From Gloeopeniophorella convolvens (taxonomy: Eukaryota; Basidiomycota; Agaricomycetes; Russulales), in contig WTXD01000029.1 in the NCBI GenBank assembly GCA_022496205.1, forward strand, positions 248,001 through 312,000: a stretch of 64,000 nucleotides of DNA. The letters are read 5' to 3'. Below, piece by piece: positions 48,680 through 59,295 of the stretch; position 1 is the stretch's first letter, and every line of letters begins with the position of its first letter. The position numbers and the translations under genes were made by a program. The notes under the pieces were generated by a model, which saw only the letters and a list, made by a program, of their open reading frames with translations, was not told where the DNA came from and ran no database searches.

Positions 48680-49876
48680 ATGGGTTCCCCTCCAAAGCCA
48701 TGGGAGCGCAACGGCTCGCTCGTCGCAGCGGCTGCAGCACCCTCTGTCCCAACAGCGAGCACTTCCTCTCCTGCAGTGACTGCCACGACCTCCACCCCAG
48801 CGCCGACAGCTACCTCCACCGCCACCCCTCCCTCCGTCCCTGCCCGTCCTGCATCCTTCGCAACCCCCGCAGCCTCAACATCAGCCGCATTTAACTCGCC
48901 TTTCTCTAACCCTTACAATCGCCTCGGCAACACCGGCTACTCACCCTACGGCTCGTCGCTATACGGCGGCGGCATGGGGTCACTCGGTGGATACGGTGGA
49001 TACGGGTACGGCGGTGCCGGCGGCTACGGCATGAACGGGATGTACGGCGGGACTTACGGCGGCATGGGTATGGGCATGGGCATGGGCGGCATGGGAATGT
49101 ACGGCCAGCCCGGCATGCCGCTCGACCCCAACAACCCGAGCGTGACCCAGGCGCTCGAGTCGACGACCCAGACGACCTTCGCGCTGCTCCACTCGGTCGT
49201 GCAAACCTTCGCAGGCCTCGCGCAGATGCTCGAGTCGACCTTCATGGCGACCCACTCGTCCTTCTTCGCGCTCGCGGGCGTCGTCGACCAGTTCGCGCAG
49301 CTGCGCAACGCGCTCGGCGGCGTGCTCGGGCTCTTCGGGCTCGTGCGTTGGCTGCGCGACCTCCTCACCGGGCGGCGCGCCGCGCGGGGCGAGATGCGCG
49401 GCGAGTTCCACGAGTTCCTCAATGGCCGGCCGGTGCAGGGCCCCGCGCCGGCGCCGCCCAGGGCGAGCAAGAAGCCGCTCCTCTTTTTCTTCCTTGCGTT
49501 CCTGGGCATCCCGTATGCGATGCACAAGCTCGTCAAGCTACTCGCGGAGCGCGCGGCACAGCAACAGCAGCAGCAGGGCGTGGTAATGCCCAACGGACAG
49601 GCGCTACCGCCGCTGGACCCGTCGCAGCTCTCGTTTGCGCGGGCGGTGTACCCGTTCCAGGCGTCGACGCCGTCGGAGCTCGGGCTGCAGGAGAACGAGA
49701 TTGTGGCGATCATGGGCAAGCTCGATCCGAACACGGGAATGGAGGTGGACCCGCGGATGGAGGTGGAGACCGAGTGGTGGAAGGGCCGGACGCGCGAAGG
49801 CCGGGAGGGATGGTTCCCCCGCAAGTTTGTGGAGATTCTGGAGCGGAAGGCACAGGAGGCTAAGAAGATAGACTGA
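48680..49876 (+). CDS. PEX13: peroxin-13 (PEX13), peroxisomal import docking protein
   Basis: An unspliced frame of 398 residues. It starts SPPKPWER, the typical PEX13 N-terminus, and passes through an Ala/Ser/Thr/Pro-rich part and a Gly/Tyr/Met-rich region (YGGYGYGG, repeated GMGMGM) into the conserved core with TTQTTFALLHSVVQTFAGLAQ and LESTFMATHSSFFALAGV. A hydrophobic segment (LLFFFLAFLGIPYAM) is followed by a C-terminal SH3 domain (ARAVYPFQASTPSELGLQE ... EWWKGRT...GWFPRKFVEIL). PEX13 docks the PEX5/PEX7 receptors at the peroxisome membrane; recent work on the YG-rich region of this family points to a pore-like hydrogel. Confidence 0.96.
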   Translation: MGSPPKPWERNGSLVAAAAAPSVPTASTSSPAVTATTSTPAPTATSTATPPSVPARPASFATPAASTSAAFNSPFSNPYNRLGNTGYSPYGSSLYGGGMGSLGGYGGYGYGGAGGYGMNGMYGGTYGGMGMGMGMGGMGMYGQPGMPLDPNNPSVTQALESTTQTTFALLHSVVQTFAGLAQMLESTFMATHSSFFALAGVVDQFAQLRNALGGVLGLFGLVRWLRDLLTGRRAARGEMRGEFHEFLNGRPVQGPAPAPPRASKKPLLFFFLAFLGIPYAMHKLVKLLAERAAQQQQQQGVVMPNGQALPPLDPSQLSFARAVYPFQASTPSELGLQENEIVAIMGKLDPNTGMEVDPRMEVETEWWKGRTREGREGWFPRKFVEILERKAQEAKKID

Positions 49877-50358
49877 GCGTCTTGAGCGGTGGGTATATGT
49901 TCTCTTTGACCGTGTGCGCAGCGTGGTTTTTTTTCTCTCGTCCCTGTTGATGTGTGTGGTTCCTGCCCTTGCGTGCGACGATATTGAATTTTTCGTGTAT
50001 CCTACTTTGATAACTTTGATTGCTGCGTATTCATCATCATGTCCAGTGTTGTATCACTCTTTGCATACATAAATTGCGTACAAGGCGTGCTCGGTCCCGA
50101 AGGCTGATCGCAGTCTATTATCGCAGTCCGCAGCACCGACTCGCAACGTCACGCCGGGGCTTCTCTACACACGCCATCAGTCGCGCGTCTCTCCGGCACG
50201 GTCAGGTCCACTCAGCGCGCCTCCGCAGCGGCGCAGCCGCAGCCACGGGCCTCGCTCATTCTGGCATCGAAGGCGCATGCCACATACTCTTTCTATGGAC
50301 GCTTTAAAATGCTGGGAATTGTCGCCGGTCTCCTTACCTGCTTTCTTCCCAAGTCAAC
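49877..50358. other. intergenic, PEX13 3' end and promoter of the next gene
   Basis: About 480 bp with no supported gene. A TTTAAA sequence lies around 50303, 55 bp upstream of the following start. Confidence 0.4.
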
Positions 50359-52016
50359 ATGACCTTCGGTCACCCTACCCAGCAGCCCTTTACCGACGAG
50401 AAGGAGCCCGCCTCTGCAGCGGGGCAGCCATTGCTGCCCAACTACCAGGCGGTTCCGTCTCAAGTGCTCTATCACCCTCCCGTGGTCGATGTTGATGAGC
50501 ACGACTATCGTCGTCGTCGTCGCCGCCGCCGGGCAGGCCACTTCTTCTTTGTGACTCTACTTCTCTGGCTCGTCGTGCGCCACCTCGTGCGCGATAGTGT
50601 TTTGTTGAAGGGACTTCTCGGTCACCGCCACGGCGACTCTCGCGTGGTACGCGCACCTCTGTTTCTGCTAAACGCATAATTGACGTGTCGGTAGGACTAC
50701 GAGGACGACTTCGGTCTCGACCTCCTCCCTACTCACCCTGGAGAAGACGTTCATGAGTGCGTTGACGCCACCGGCTGGACCGAGATTGACCCTCCGGACC
50801 ACCAACGCCACTATGATTTGGACGTGTGGCAGCGCGTACAGCTCTCGCTCCCAGCCGACGCGGATGACCTGTTCTTCTTCGCGCGCGGCAGCTACGCTTG
50901 GGGCACTCTTCGCGTCATCGAAGCGGCAGACCTTGATGAGGTCGGCGTCGAGGTAATCGTTGCCTACCGTGAGCAAGAGAACGTGTTTGGCGACTCGAAC
51001 GTGTGCGCCGTCCACCGTGGCTCCAACGGACACGGCATTGGAATCTTCGTATGTGGCTCCGGGGCAGCTGGTCTGAGCGCGAGCTCACACATGACACTAT
51101 AGACCCCGAGGTTCAGGCACCCTCGCTCCGAGAGGAGCAGGCTGTTCGTCAACATCACTGTCTCGCTTCCGGAGGGCAAGGATGTGGTTACCGTGCCGTC
51201 CTTCAGGACGACGCTCCCCTTGTTCAGCCAAGCTGTTTCTAAGCTTCCTAACCATGCCTTTGATAAGATTGTGCTCGCATCCACCAACTCTCCCATCCAT
51301 GTTGAGGTATGTTGCGCTTTCGCTGTCCGGCTGGTACATCTGGACTCATCCCTCTGCTTCTAGGATCTTGTCGGCAAGGTGGTTGTGGCTCACTCGACGA
51401 ATGGCCCTATCGAAGGAACGTTCAACACTTCGACTTCGCTCGAGATCCACACGACCAATAGCCCCGTCAAGGTTGACATCAATGCTTTCAACCAGAACCA
51501 CAGTACTCCCACCGATGTCAGCGTTGTAACCACCAACAAGTACGCTATACTCTCTGCTTCTTTGTACAGCGGCTTACTGTATCCTTCAATAGTGTGATTG
51601 TCGCGGATCTTGCCCTGTGGTCCACCTTCGAGAACAAAACAAGCGGCGCCTTTGCCACCAGTGTCCGCACCAGCAACTCCCCGCTCGACGTGACCTTCTC
51701 CGAGCACGCGCCCGACGCCCTCCTCAACTTCCGCGCGCACACGACCAACTCGCCCGCAAAGGTCCGCCTGCACCCGGCGTTCGAGGGCGCGTTCGAAGCG
51801 AGGACGACGCGTCTCGGCGTGAGTGTCACGGCGGACAAGAAGGCGGAGGACCCCGCCGGCCGCGGCAGGACGCGCGAAGTCCATGTCAACTCGATCGGGC
51901 ACGGGCTGCGCATCGTGCGTGGCAGTGCGCAATGGACGCCGCAGGACGACGAGCTCGCTCCCGCCGGCAGGGCCGACGTGTCCACGACCAATGGGCCCGT
52001 GCAGCTCTGGCTCTGA
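50359..52016 (+). CDS. single-pass membrane protein with Asn-Ser-Pro beta-solenoid repeats, copy 1
   Basis: Five exons (50359-50646, 50695-51048, 51103-51306, 51364-51539, 51593-52016) give 481 residues. A cytosolic N-terminus ends in an Arg run (DYRRRRRRRR), then one transmembrane segment (FFFVTLLLWLVVRHLV), giving a type II topology with the C-terminal part outside. The outer domain repeats TNSP/TNGP at intervals: ASTNSPIHVE, AHSTNGPIEG, IHTTNSPVKV, VRTSNSPLDV, HTTNSPAKV and STTNGPVQLWL. Such periodic Asn-Gly/Ser-Pro turns are typical of parallel beta-solenoids of the DUF4097/DUF7330 kind. Function unknown; a wall or surface role is possible. Two homologues follow directly. The last exons (176 and 424 nt) have the same lengths in all three. 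Confidence 0.86.
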
Positions 52017-52617
52017 GTGGGACACGGCCGTGTCGCCAATCACCAGCACCTCGCAAAGCCCTCTTTCTCCCGTCGCTCATTATGCTCACACTTTGTACCA
52101 CCACGTTTTGTAAAAAGAACAATGTATAGCAGACACCAACGGAGTGCACATTTCCTTGTGTGCTGCTGTATGTATAAGTCAGTATGTTCGCATCTTGCGC
52201 CATGTGCACATGTGACAGAAGCAGCCCCAGGCGCTGGGTTGGCGCTGGGCGCTGGAGTGGTGTATGATATGTTCGCGGGAAGCTGCTGCGGAGCACATCG
52301 TGTTCATCACTGTGGGACCGATTGAAAGATCGTTACATATCGGTCATTCATGATAGCCAGGGTGCGCCGGTGTGTGCAACGTGCGAGATTCGGTGATTCA
52401 ACCCGTCCATTGAATGGACCGCTGCGAAGCGTGTGAACCTCGGGCCTCCCCGCGAAGGTACCGCGGGATCGGCCGATACCAATCAAAGCCTGCACCACGG
52501 CCCGGCGCTCACGCGCACGCGTCATCCCAACAACCCCCAAGACCCATCACAATCCAGCCCTTTTAGATGCATAACAATGAGGTGTCGTTGTGTTTTCCTC
52601 ACCACTCCCGCGCCGCC
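52017..52617. other. intergenic between copies 1 and 2
   Basis: 600 bp with no supported frame. It should hold the 3' end of copy 1 and the promoter of copy 2. No clear TATA box. Confidence 0.4.
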
Positions 52618-54238
52618 ATGGAGCTCCCGGCAAAGTTGGAGCCAGTGGCCCTAGCTTCGGGCGAGGACGCACAAGCGCGAGTATCTGGCAAGTATCTGGC
52701 GCCGCCGGGGGCCATCAAGCTCACCCGCTCAGAGACGCCGGTGGGCTCTCGTTCTGCAAAACTGGGCTTTGGCACTCTTCCTGGGCTATATCCTTATCTC
52801 TAGCTTACTCCGCCTTGTCAAGCGTTTCGGAGAGTTGTATGAGAGTCACTGGGTAGGCCCTTGTTTGAATTCGCTGTTGACGATTCATGACCTCAATTTC
52901 TAGCCTCAACTACCAGCGATCCAAGCCGAACCCGATGCCATCAACAACACGTTCGTATGTGTCGACCAAGCTCGATGGAGGCCTATCACCCCTACCGAAC
53001 AAGCCCTCCCACAAAATGTGGCTTTCAGGGCGCAGGCGCAATTCACCTTCCCGACCGTCGCCCTTGGAGGGCTCTTTCTGCAGTCCTGGGACAATTACAC
53101 CTTCGGCAGTGTGCATTTTGCAGAGTCTGCGAGTGTGACCGGCGTCGAGGTGCACATGGATGCGTTCTTTGACAGCCGAGACGCGCTGAACCAGAGGACC
53201 ATCTGCTCGTTGCGCCGGACGCAGACCGAGTACGGTGTTGGCATCTTTACAAAAGTACGTCGTCCATCTTGCCACATTGGCCGCTGCGTGCAGTATGTAG
53301 CTCATCTACTTTTACAGGAGCCCAGCGGGAGACCCAGTCCTCGAGTTCAGATTGACATCAAGATCACAGTCCTTTTCCCCCAGCGCCGCCCTGGGCTTGG
53401 TCCCATCTTCGTTCCGTACCTTTAATCGTATCTTATGGGGTTTAACCATGTGTTCGAAGATCTCTCTGCGCACACTTTTGGTGCGGTTACCCTATTCTCT
53501 CAGGATGGACATGTCAAGATAGGCCGGGTGCGTCTGTGCGCTGGAGGTCTTCATGAGGCGTGCTGACGACATGCGAGTGCAGGCGCCCACATCCGAGAGG
53601 ATGGCTGTTTTCACTCGGCACGGCCATGTCTGGGGGAAGTTCAACGTGTCCTCATCGCTAAAGGTAGCTTCTACGGATGCTCCCATCTTTGCCCAAGTCG
53701 CTGCGTACAACGACGGTGGCAGTCGTCCCACAAGCGTCACCATTTCTACCACGAATTCGTGCGCAGTGTCTTTTCCCACCGATCCACTTTCATCTGATGT
53801 GGTTCGCTTTTCAGCAGCATCGTCGGGAGCATCTCCTTGCTCTCTACGCGCGCAAACTATACAGGCGGCGCCTTCCGCGTCTCAGCGCGGACAGAGCAGA
53901 GCCCGCTCGAGCTCGAGGTCACGGAGCAGCCGCCCGACTCTGACCTCATACTCGACGTGCGCTCAAGTGGCGCGATCTCGGACGTGTACCTTCGTCCCGC
54001 GTACGAGGGCGCGCTGGAGCTCCTGTCCGCCCCCCTTCCGCCGCTCCTGGATGTGGACCCTCGCGCGCAGGACCCGGCGGGGCGCGGCCGTACGCGGGAG
54101 GTGCTCTTGCGCACGATCGCGCGGGATGCGCGGCTGCTGCGCGGGAGTGTCGCTTGGGTGCCACGCGACGAGGGAAGGGCGCCTGGTGGACTAATTAGCA
54201 TCGTTTCCATGCGTGGCGGCGTTCGTCTGTTCCTATAG
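52618..54238 (+). pseudogene. membrane protein copy 2 of the tandem array, with in-frame stop
   Basis: Six exons (52618-52680, 52733-52852, 52904-53254, 53318-53527, 53583-53758, 53815-54238) make a continuous 448-codon frame including the final stop, except for a TAA at 53423-53425 (codon 214). One transmembrane segment (LALFLGYILISSLL) and an outer domain like copies 1 and 3 are present. The stop falls in PYL-stop-SYLMGFNHVFEDLSAHTF, where copy 3 reads PRLETYLPQFYHTFGDLSTHTF, so a Glu codon has probably become TAA. Everything downstream is intact with good splice sites. It is a recent pseudogene, a sequencing error, or yields a short protein. I found no good intron that would skip the stop. 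Confidence 0.7.
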
Positions 54239-54682
54239 TTGGCACGCTTCCGGGACTTCTAGATGTGCTGTTGGTGCGGCTTGTCGGAGGGCAAAGTACC
54301 GGAGAACTGTGGTTAGTGACGCCCACACGTCGGGACTCGGCCGCAATATCAAACAGATGGCCTGAACAAATGACTGCAGCGCCTACCAGGCTAGTGCTTC
54401 ATTGTGCCTAAGTGTTGTGCAAAAGTGGCGTCGTGGGCGCGTATTTATGTGGGCTTGACGCCGTGACGGCATATCTTTCTGCGGGGTTGTGTGTTCGTCC
54501 CACGGCGCCCGTTGAGAAGATGGTCCGTGCCCATGAGCTTAGCAAGGTGTGATTGGCTCGGAGTCTCCGGCCCAGAACGTGGGCGGTTCCGAAAGCCCGG
54601 CCTTGAGTGTGCCACAGCTTCTTATCCTTATACGCTTCCATGGGACCTCTCAGGACCCATCACGCGCAGCGCGGTCTCCTAC

Positions 54683-54688
54683 TATAAA
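54683..54688 (+). promoter_or_regulatory. TATA box of membrane protein copy 3
   Basis: TATAAA on the plus strand, 51 bases upstream of the start of copy 3. Confidence 0.5.
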
Positions 54689-54738
54689 CCCTAGGTCAAG
54701 GCTGTTCCTATGTCCGTCGCAACGGTTCCCGCTCTACT

Positions 54739-56335
54739 ATGGGATTGCCAGAACACGAACCGACGAGCCTCGTCCACAAGGAGGCACCAGCGCCCGACGC
54801 CAACGACCCACCCCAAGCTTCTCAGACCCTGGAAGCATCCCCAGCACGCAAATGGGCACGGAAATTCTTTCATGCCTATGTATCCATCTTAGGGCTTTAC
54901 CTCACGTTCCGGGTGTGCTACCTCACGGTCTGGCATTGGGACAAGGTGTATGAGTGGTACAGGGTAATGAATTCCTACGCCCACTGCCATCCCCATTTCT
55001 CAGACACGAGATCTTCTAGGGTCAACCACCGACAGCCCCCCTGGGTTTAAACTCTACGGGAAATATTGCTGTGTGCACCGAATATGCAAAATGGACACCT
55101 ATCACCCGCCTTTTGCCCTCCCTGGGACACACCGGCACTTTCGGGATGCGGACGCGCTTCATCCTCCCAGCCGACCGCCTCGATGGGCTCTTCCTGCAGT
55201 CCTTGGACGACTACTCTTACGGCCGCGTATACTTCGCCGAGTCCCCAACCGTGACCAACGTGGAGGTGCGGGTGGAAGCCTTCTTCGACGCAAAAGGCGC
55301 GCTGGATCAGAGAACAGTCTGTTCGCTGCGACGGGAGCGGGGCGACTATGGTACGGGCATCTTCGTGAGTTTGGGACTACTTTCCCGACTGTGTGCTCGG
55401 CTCACATGAGTTCAGCTCAACGGACGACCTGGCCCTCGCGACAAACTCGATCTCAGGATCACAGTCCTCTTACCAAAGTCTCACCTTGAGGCTGATCCTG
55501 TCTTGGTTCCGCGTCTCGAGACGTACCTTCCACAGTTCTACCACACGTTCGGCGATCTTTCCACGCATACATTCGGAGAGATCTCCTTACTGTCCCAGGA
55601 TGCGCCAATCGAGATGAGCACGGTGTGTTCGTGTCGCGGGGCCCTGATGAAGCGTGCTGACAGCCTTATTTGCCACGGCTTGCTAGGCGCTCACCGCGGA
55701 AAGAGCAAGGATCACCGCTCGACATGGTTACATCAAGGCAAGGCTCAATGTATTCACCTCACTGGAAGCAAAATCTGTGGACTCCCCCATCTTCGTTGCG
55801 GTCAGCGCGTTCAACGATGGCGATGGCAACCCAACAGACGTCCACATTTCCACCACCAACTCGTGCGTAGTACCTGCTGTCACTGACCAATCCGCTGACG
55901 TCGTTGCTTAGCCATATAATCGGACAGTTCGCCCTGCTCTCTACGCGCGCAGATCGCGCGGGCGGTGGCTTCAATATCACGGCCCTCACATCCCAAAGTC
56001 CGCTTGAGCTCAGGTTCACGGAGCAGGCGCTCAACTCGGACCTCACACTCAACGTGCACTCGAGCGGCGCAATCTCGGATGTGTACCTGCACCCCGCGTA
56101 CGAAGGCACGTTCGAGCTACTTTCTGGTGGCGGGCCGGCGCACTTGGACGTGGATCCAAAGGTGAGAGATCCGGCGGGGCGTGGTCGTACGCGTCAGGTG
56201 GCTTCGCGCACGGTTGGGCGTGGCGCGCGGTTGATCCGAGGAGACGTTGCTTGGGTGCCACGGTATGAGGAAACTCTGCCCAATGGATCGGTCCGACTCG
56301 TTTCCGCACCGGGTGGTGTTCGTCTGTTCCTGTAG
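54739..56335 (+). CDS. single-pass membrane protein with beta-solenoid-like domain, copy 3
   Basis: Five exons (54739-54963, 55020-55364, 55416-55622, 55687-55862, 55912-56335) give 458 residues. A short acidic/Pro-rich cytosolic part precedes one transmembrane segment (YVSILGLYLTFRVCYLTV). The outer part has GLFLQSLDDYSYGRVYFAES and VEVRVEAFFDAKGALDQRTVC, both close to copy 2 (GLFLQSWDNYTFGSVHFAES and related), then ISTTNSHIIGQFALLSTRAD and the conserved end DPAGRGRTRQ...RGDVAWVPR. Copies 2 and 3 are nearer to each other than to copy 1 by eye. Function unknown. The frame is intact, so this copy can serve as the reference for the broken one. Confidence 0.86.
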
Positions 56336-56499
56336 TTCTTGACACCAAGAAGTCTACTTTCGCCATTGGAAATTGGTAGATACCGCGAAAACAATTGATG
56401 AATTCGTCGAAGTTGGGAGCGGTGGGATGTACAAATTAGGATATACGTCATACAAAGTGCAAACTCAAGTTCGTGCTGTTGTCCATGACGCAATCTGTG

Positions 56500-56929
56500 T
56501 TACATGGCTCCCTCGCTCTTGGATATGATCCACCTGGATATCGTGAGAACCATTGACTTTGGGATCCAAGTGAGAACAGTACCAAGCATGAAGAACGCCG
56601 GGGATCCAACCAAGGATCCAGAGTAGGATGTTGATCCACAGGTCTGTTCAGAGAGCAGGTCAATGATGACTGCTCTGCCCGAGTATGGATCATGAGACGT
56701 CACCTGCTCTGCACCCGCGTTCTGAAGATGGTTTGTTATTTCATGCGGATAGTAATATAAACTTGTCTGCAGCACGTACTGAGGAATACCGGGATGGGCG
56801 GTATCAAGCTGCCAAGCAGGCATCGTGTCAGTGGCCAAGAGCTATCACCGAGAAGAGCAGGGGCGTTAAGACTCACAGCGCTACAAAATAGAGGATAACG
56901 TCGTGAGTGGGTGATACTTGAGAGGTCAT
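56500..56929 (-). CDS. PMP3: PMP3 / UPF0057 small membrane proteolipid
   Basis: Five very short exons (56929-56877, 56808-56780, 56721-56704, 56643-56583, 56533-56500) give only 64 residues, normal for this family (50-65). Two hydrophobic helices are separated by a Cys-Gly-type turn: ALLIPPIPVFLKRGC, then LWINILLWILGWIPGVLHAW, which carries the family signature (INILL-GWIPG-HA). PMP3 proteins sit in the plasma membrane and affect membrane potential and cation tolerance. The gene is easily missed because no exon exceeds 61 nt. The usual Gly before Ala-Asp (GCGAD) is Arg here (GCRAD). It is divergent from the coiled-coil gene at 57193. Confidence 0.9.
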
Positions 56930-57192
56930 GTCGTCAGGCTTCGTGTGTGCGCGGTGAGGGTAGAGGGAGAAAAGCAACTGTAGTCACTCAGGCATATTTG
57001 AATCGTTGCCAGAAGGGCCGTCCGGGGAGCTCATACGTCATATAAGTAGGATCCCTCGGCTATCTCCGATCGGTGTCCGGTTGCACAAGCAACTCTCCGG
57101 ATGTGCAATGGCAATGTGACTCGTAGAGGCACAACCACATTTCCACAGTTGCAGTCCTCTTCCATTTGATTATTACTGCCGATAAGTACCAA
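56930..57192. promoter_or_regulatory. divergent promoter, PMP3 and coiled-coil gene
   Basis: 263 bp between two start codons. On the PMP3 strand there is a TATATGACGT stretch near 57035-57045, combining a TATA-like element with a TGACGT (CRE-like) core, which would suit a stress-regulated gene. Confidence 0.4.
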
Positions 57193-59295
57193 ATGATGTC
57201 GGCACTACCACCTCTATCCGTTCGAACAGATGCCTGTCCCGAGACTGAGCCCGATGAACAATTGAAGGTTGACCTGGGCGAGCGCACCGAGCACGGCCCT
57301 TACGACATGGTCGAGAGCGTTCAGCCTGTACGCGACACGATCCTCAGTGCGCAAGCATTAGAGGAGTGCCGCGAACAAGCTCTGCGCGGCTACGAGAGCG
57401 GCATGAACAATGTCCGTATGCTGACGCAAGATGACTTCAACCGGCAGCTACGGACGGAGATGTCGGAGCGCAAGCGGGCTCTTGGCATGGCTAACACGAA
57501 CTGGCTGGACATTGCTCGACAGCAGCAAACAGACGAATCGGAGGAGAGCGATGAGGTAGAGGAAAAAGGAGACCAAGAGGGGGATGGAGATGAAGACCTG
57601 AAGCGCCACCAGCTGCGACCATCATCACTTCCACTGGTTCTCACATCCACCAGCCTCCCTTCTACTCCTGTGTCTCGACCAAACACTCCATCACGCCAGC
57701 GGCTACCCTCTAGCAACTATCCCTTAGAGGATAGCGATGAGGACGATGCGAACGAGGCGCATCCACCTCCGAGTCGTCGGCTCGGGAACCAGCCACACAT
57801 CACGGGTGCTACTCCTCAGCATCGTCCCAGCTCCGGCTACCCACTCCTCCTCTCGCTTCTCCCGCAAAGCCGAGAGCCTTCGGACATTCCCCGTACACTT
57901 GCGCATGAAAACAGAATGGAGTACACTACAGGCCCCGCCCTGCCTCCACTGCGCAGGAATGTCAATAGTTTCGGTTCGAATAGCAGCAGCACGGGCCTCC
58001 ATAACACCAATTCCACACAGTCTGAGAGCCACCGCGGCAGTGGCGTCGCACCACTCGCGCAAGACCACGAGGATACTGTGACTAACAGTACGACTCTATC
58101 AGGTCCTGGCTGCACGGTTCTTGATCCATCGCTCTCTCCCAAGGACAACTGGCAGCGAACGCCATCAGCCATTCGTCAACTGACAGCCGATGCCATACTA
58201 TCGACCATTGATGGTGGTCCCTTATTTTCTATCAACCACGATACCCCCCGCGAGGCCGAGGCGATGAAGGAGAACCGGGGGGAGGCGCACACAATCGAGG
58301 AGGAGGTGCGCCGGTCCGGGGAGGGGGCTGGGCATCTTCAGAACGAGGCGCACCAGGCTGTGGTGGCCGCCAAGCGGTGCGAAGCGCAGAAGGAGGAAGA
58401 GGTTGAGCGCAGGGTGGCGGAGGCCAAGAAACGCGAAGCCGAGGCACAGCGCAAGGAAGAGGAGGTGCAGCTAAGAGAACACGAAGTACGTCGGAAGGAG
58501 GAGGAGGTTCAACGCAGAGAGGAGGAGGCTCGCAAACGGGAGGAGGTGATCCGACAAAAGGAGAGCGTTGCCAACATGCAAGCGCATGCTGCGCTGCGAA
58601 GAGGAGAGGACGCCCGCCGACGGGAACTTCTGGCAGTACAAAAAGAGGAAGGTGCACGACGATTTGAAGAAAACGTGAGGAAGAAGGCAGAAGAGGTGAG
58701 GCGGAAGGAGGAAGAGATGACGTCCAGGATGGAGGAGCTCGATTACATCAAGGCAGACTACGAACAAAAGTTGACGGAGTTCTTCAGAAGAGCCCAGCGG
58801 TGGGACAGCGAACAAGTCCGTCGACCAAGACCATCTGGGGTGGCTGGCTCAGGGCCGCGAGTCACGGCTGGGAACATGACCAAGGTTAGCTCAAGGGTGT
58901 CGGATCTTGACTCCCTTTTCAGGGGGATGTCTGAGGCGGCTGGGGCAATTTCGGACCACCTATATGATAGGCCTCCGGAAGGGCCCTTGTCCGCGCCCAG
59001 TCACGGCACCATTCCCGCGTCGATCTGGCCCGGGTTCCCAGCTCGCGGCTGGCCAGCCACGAACGGCCCTTCACTGTTGGAGCGGATCGGCACAAATTAC
59101 AGGCCAGAGCCTGTGGCTGAGTTGGCTACAGAGTCTGAGTCTGAGTCGTCGGACTTCAGTGGCAGCGCCGCGTCTTCGATGCTTTCGGGCCATTACACAG
59201 TCAAATCGGTGGTATCACAGAAAGAGCGCATTAACCGAGGGTACATTCTGAAAGGTAAAGTGTTGAGTAGGCAAGCATGTTCAATCGGGGCTTGA
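57193..59295 (+). CDS. large intronless coiled-coil protein, function unknown
   Basis: An unspliced frame of 700 residues from the first ATG; an ATG three bases later is also possible. The N-terminal ~115 residues are mixed and include a likely helical block (LTQDDFNRQLRTEMSERKRAL); an acidic run (EESDEVEEKGDQEGDGDED) and a Ser/Pro-rich stretch follow. Residues ~360-540 form a long charged coiled coil with heptads such as RRKEEEVQRREEEARKREE. The tail has a Ser/Glu cluster (ESESESSDFS). No enzyme motif is visible. It could be a scaffold or a cytoskeletal/organelle tether. It has a similar build to the gene at 60832 and may share an origin. Confidence 0.82.
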   Translation: MMSALPPLSVRTDACPETEPDEQLKVDLGERTEHGPYDMVESVQPVRDTILSAQALEECREQALRGYESGMNNVRMLTQDDFNRQLRTEMSERKRALGMANTNWLDIARQQQTDESEESDEVEEKGDQEGDGDEDLKRHQLRPSSLPLVLTSTSLPSTPVSRPNTPSRQRLPSSNYPLEDSDEDDANEAHPPPSRRLGNQPHITGATPQHRPSSGYPLLLSLLPQSREPSDIPRTLAHENRMEYTTGPALPPLRRNVNSFGSNSSSTGLHNTNSTQSESHRGSGVAPLAQDHEDTVTNSTTLSGPGCTVLDPSLSPKDNWQRTPSAIRQLTADAILSTIDGGPLFSINHDTPREAEAMKENRGEAHTIEEEVRRSGEGAGHLQNEAHQAVVAAKRCEAQKEEEVERRVAEAKKREAEAQRKEEEVQLREHEVRRKEEEVQRREEEARKREEVIRQKESVANMQAHAALRRGEDARRRELLAVQKEEGARRFEENVRKKAEEVRRKEEEMTSRMEELDYIKADYEQKLTEFFRRAQRWDSEQVRRPRPSGVAGSGPRVTAGNMTKVSSRVSDLDSLFRGMSEAAGAISDHLYDRPPEGPLSAPSHGTIPASIWPGFPARGWPATNGPSLLERIGTNYRPEPVAELATESESESSDFSGSAASSMLSGHYTVKSVVSQKERINRGYILKGKVLSRQACSIGA

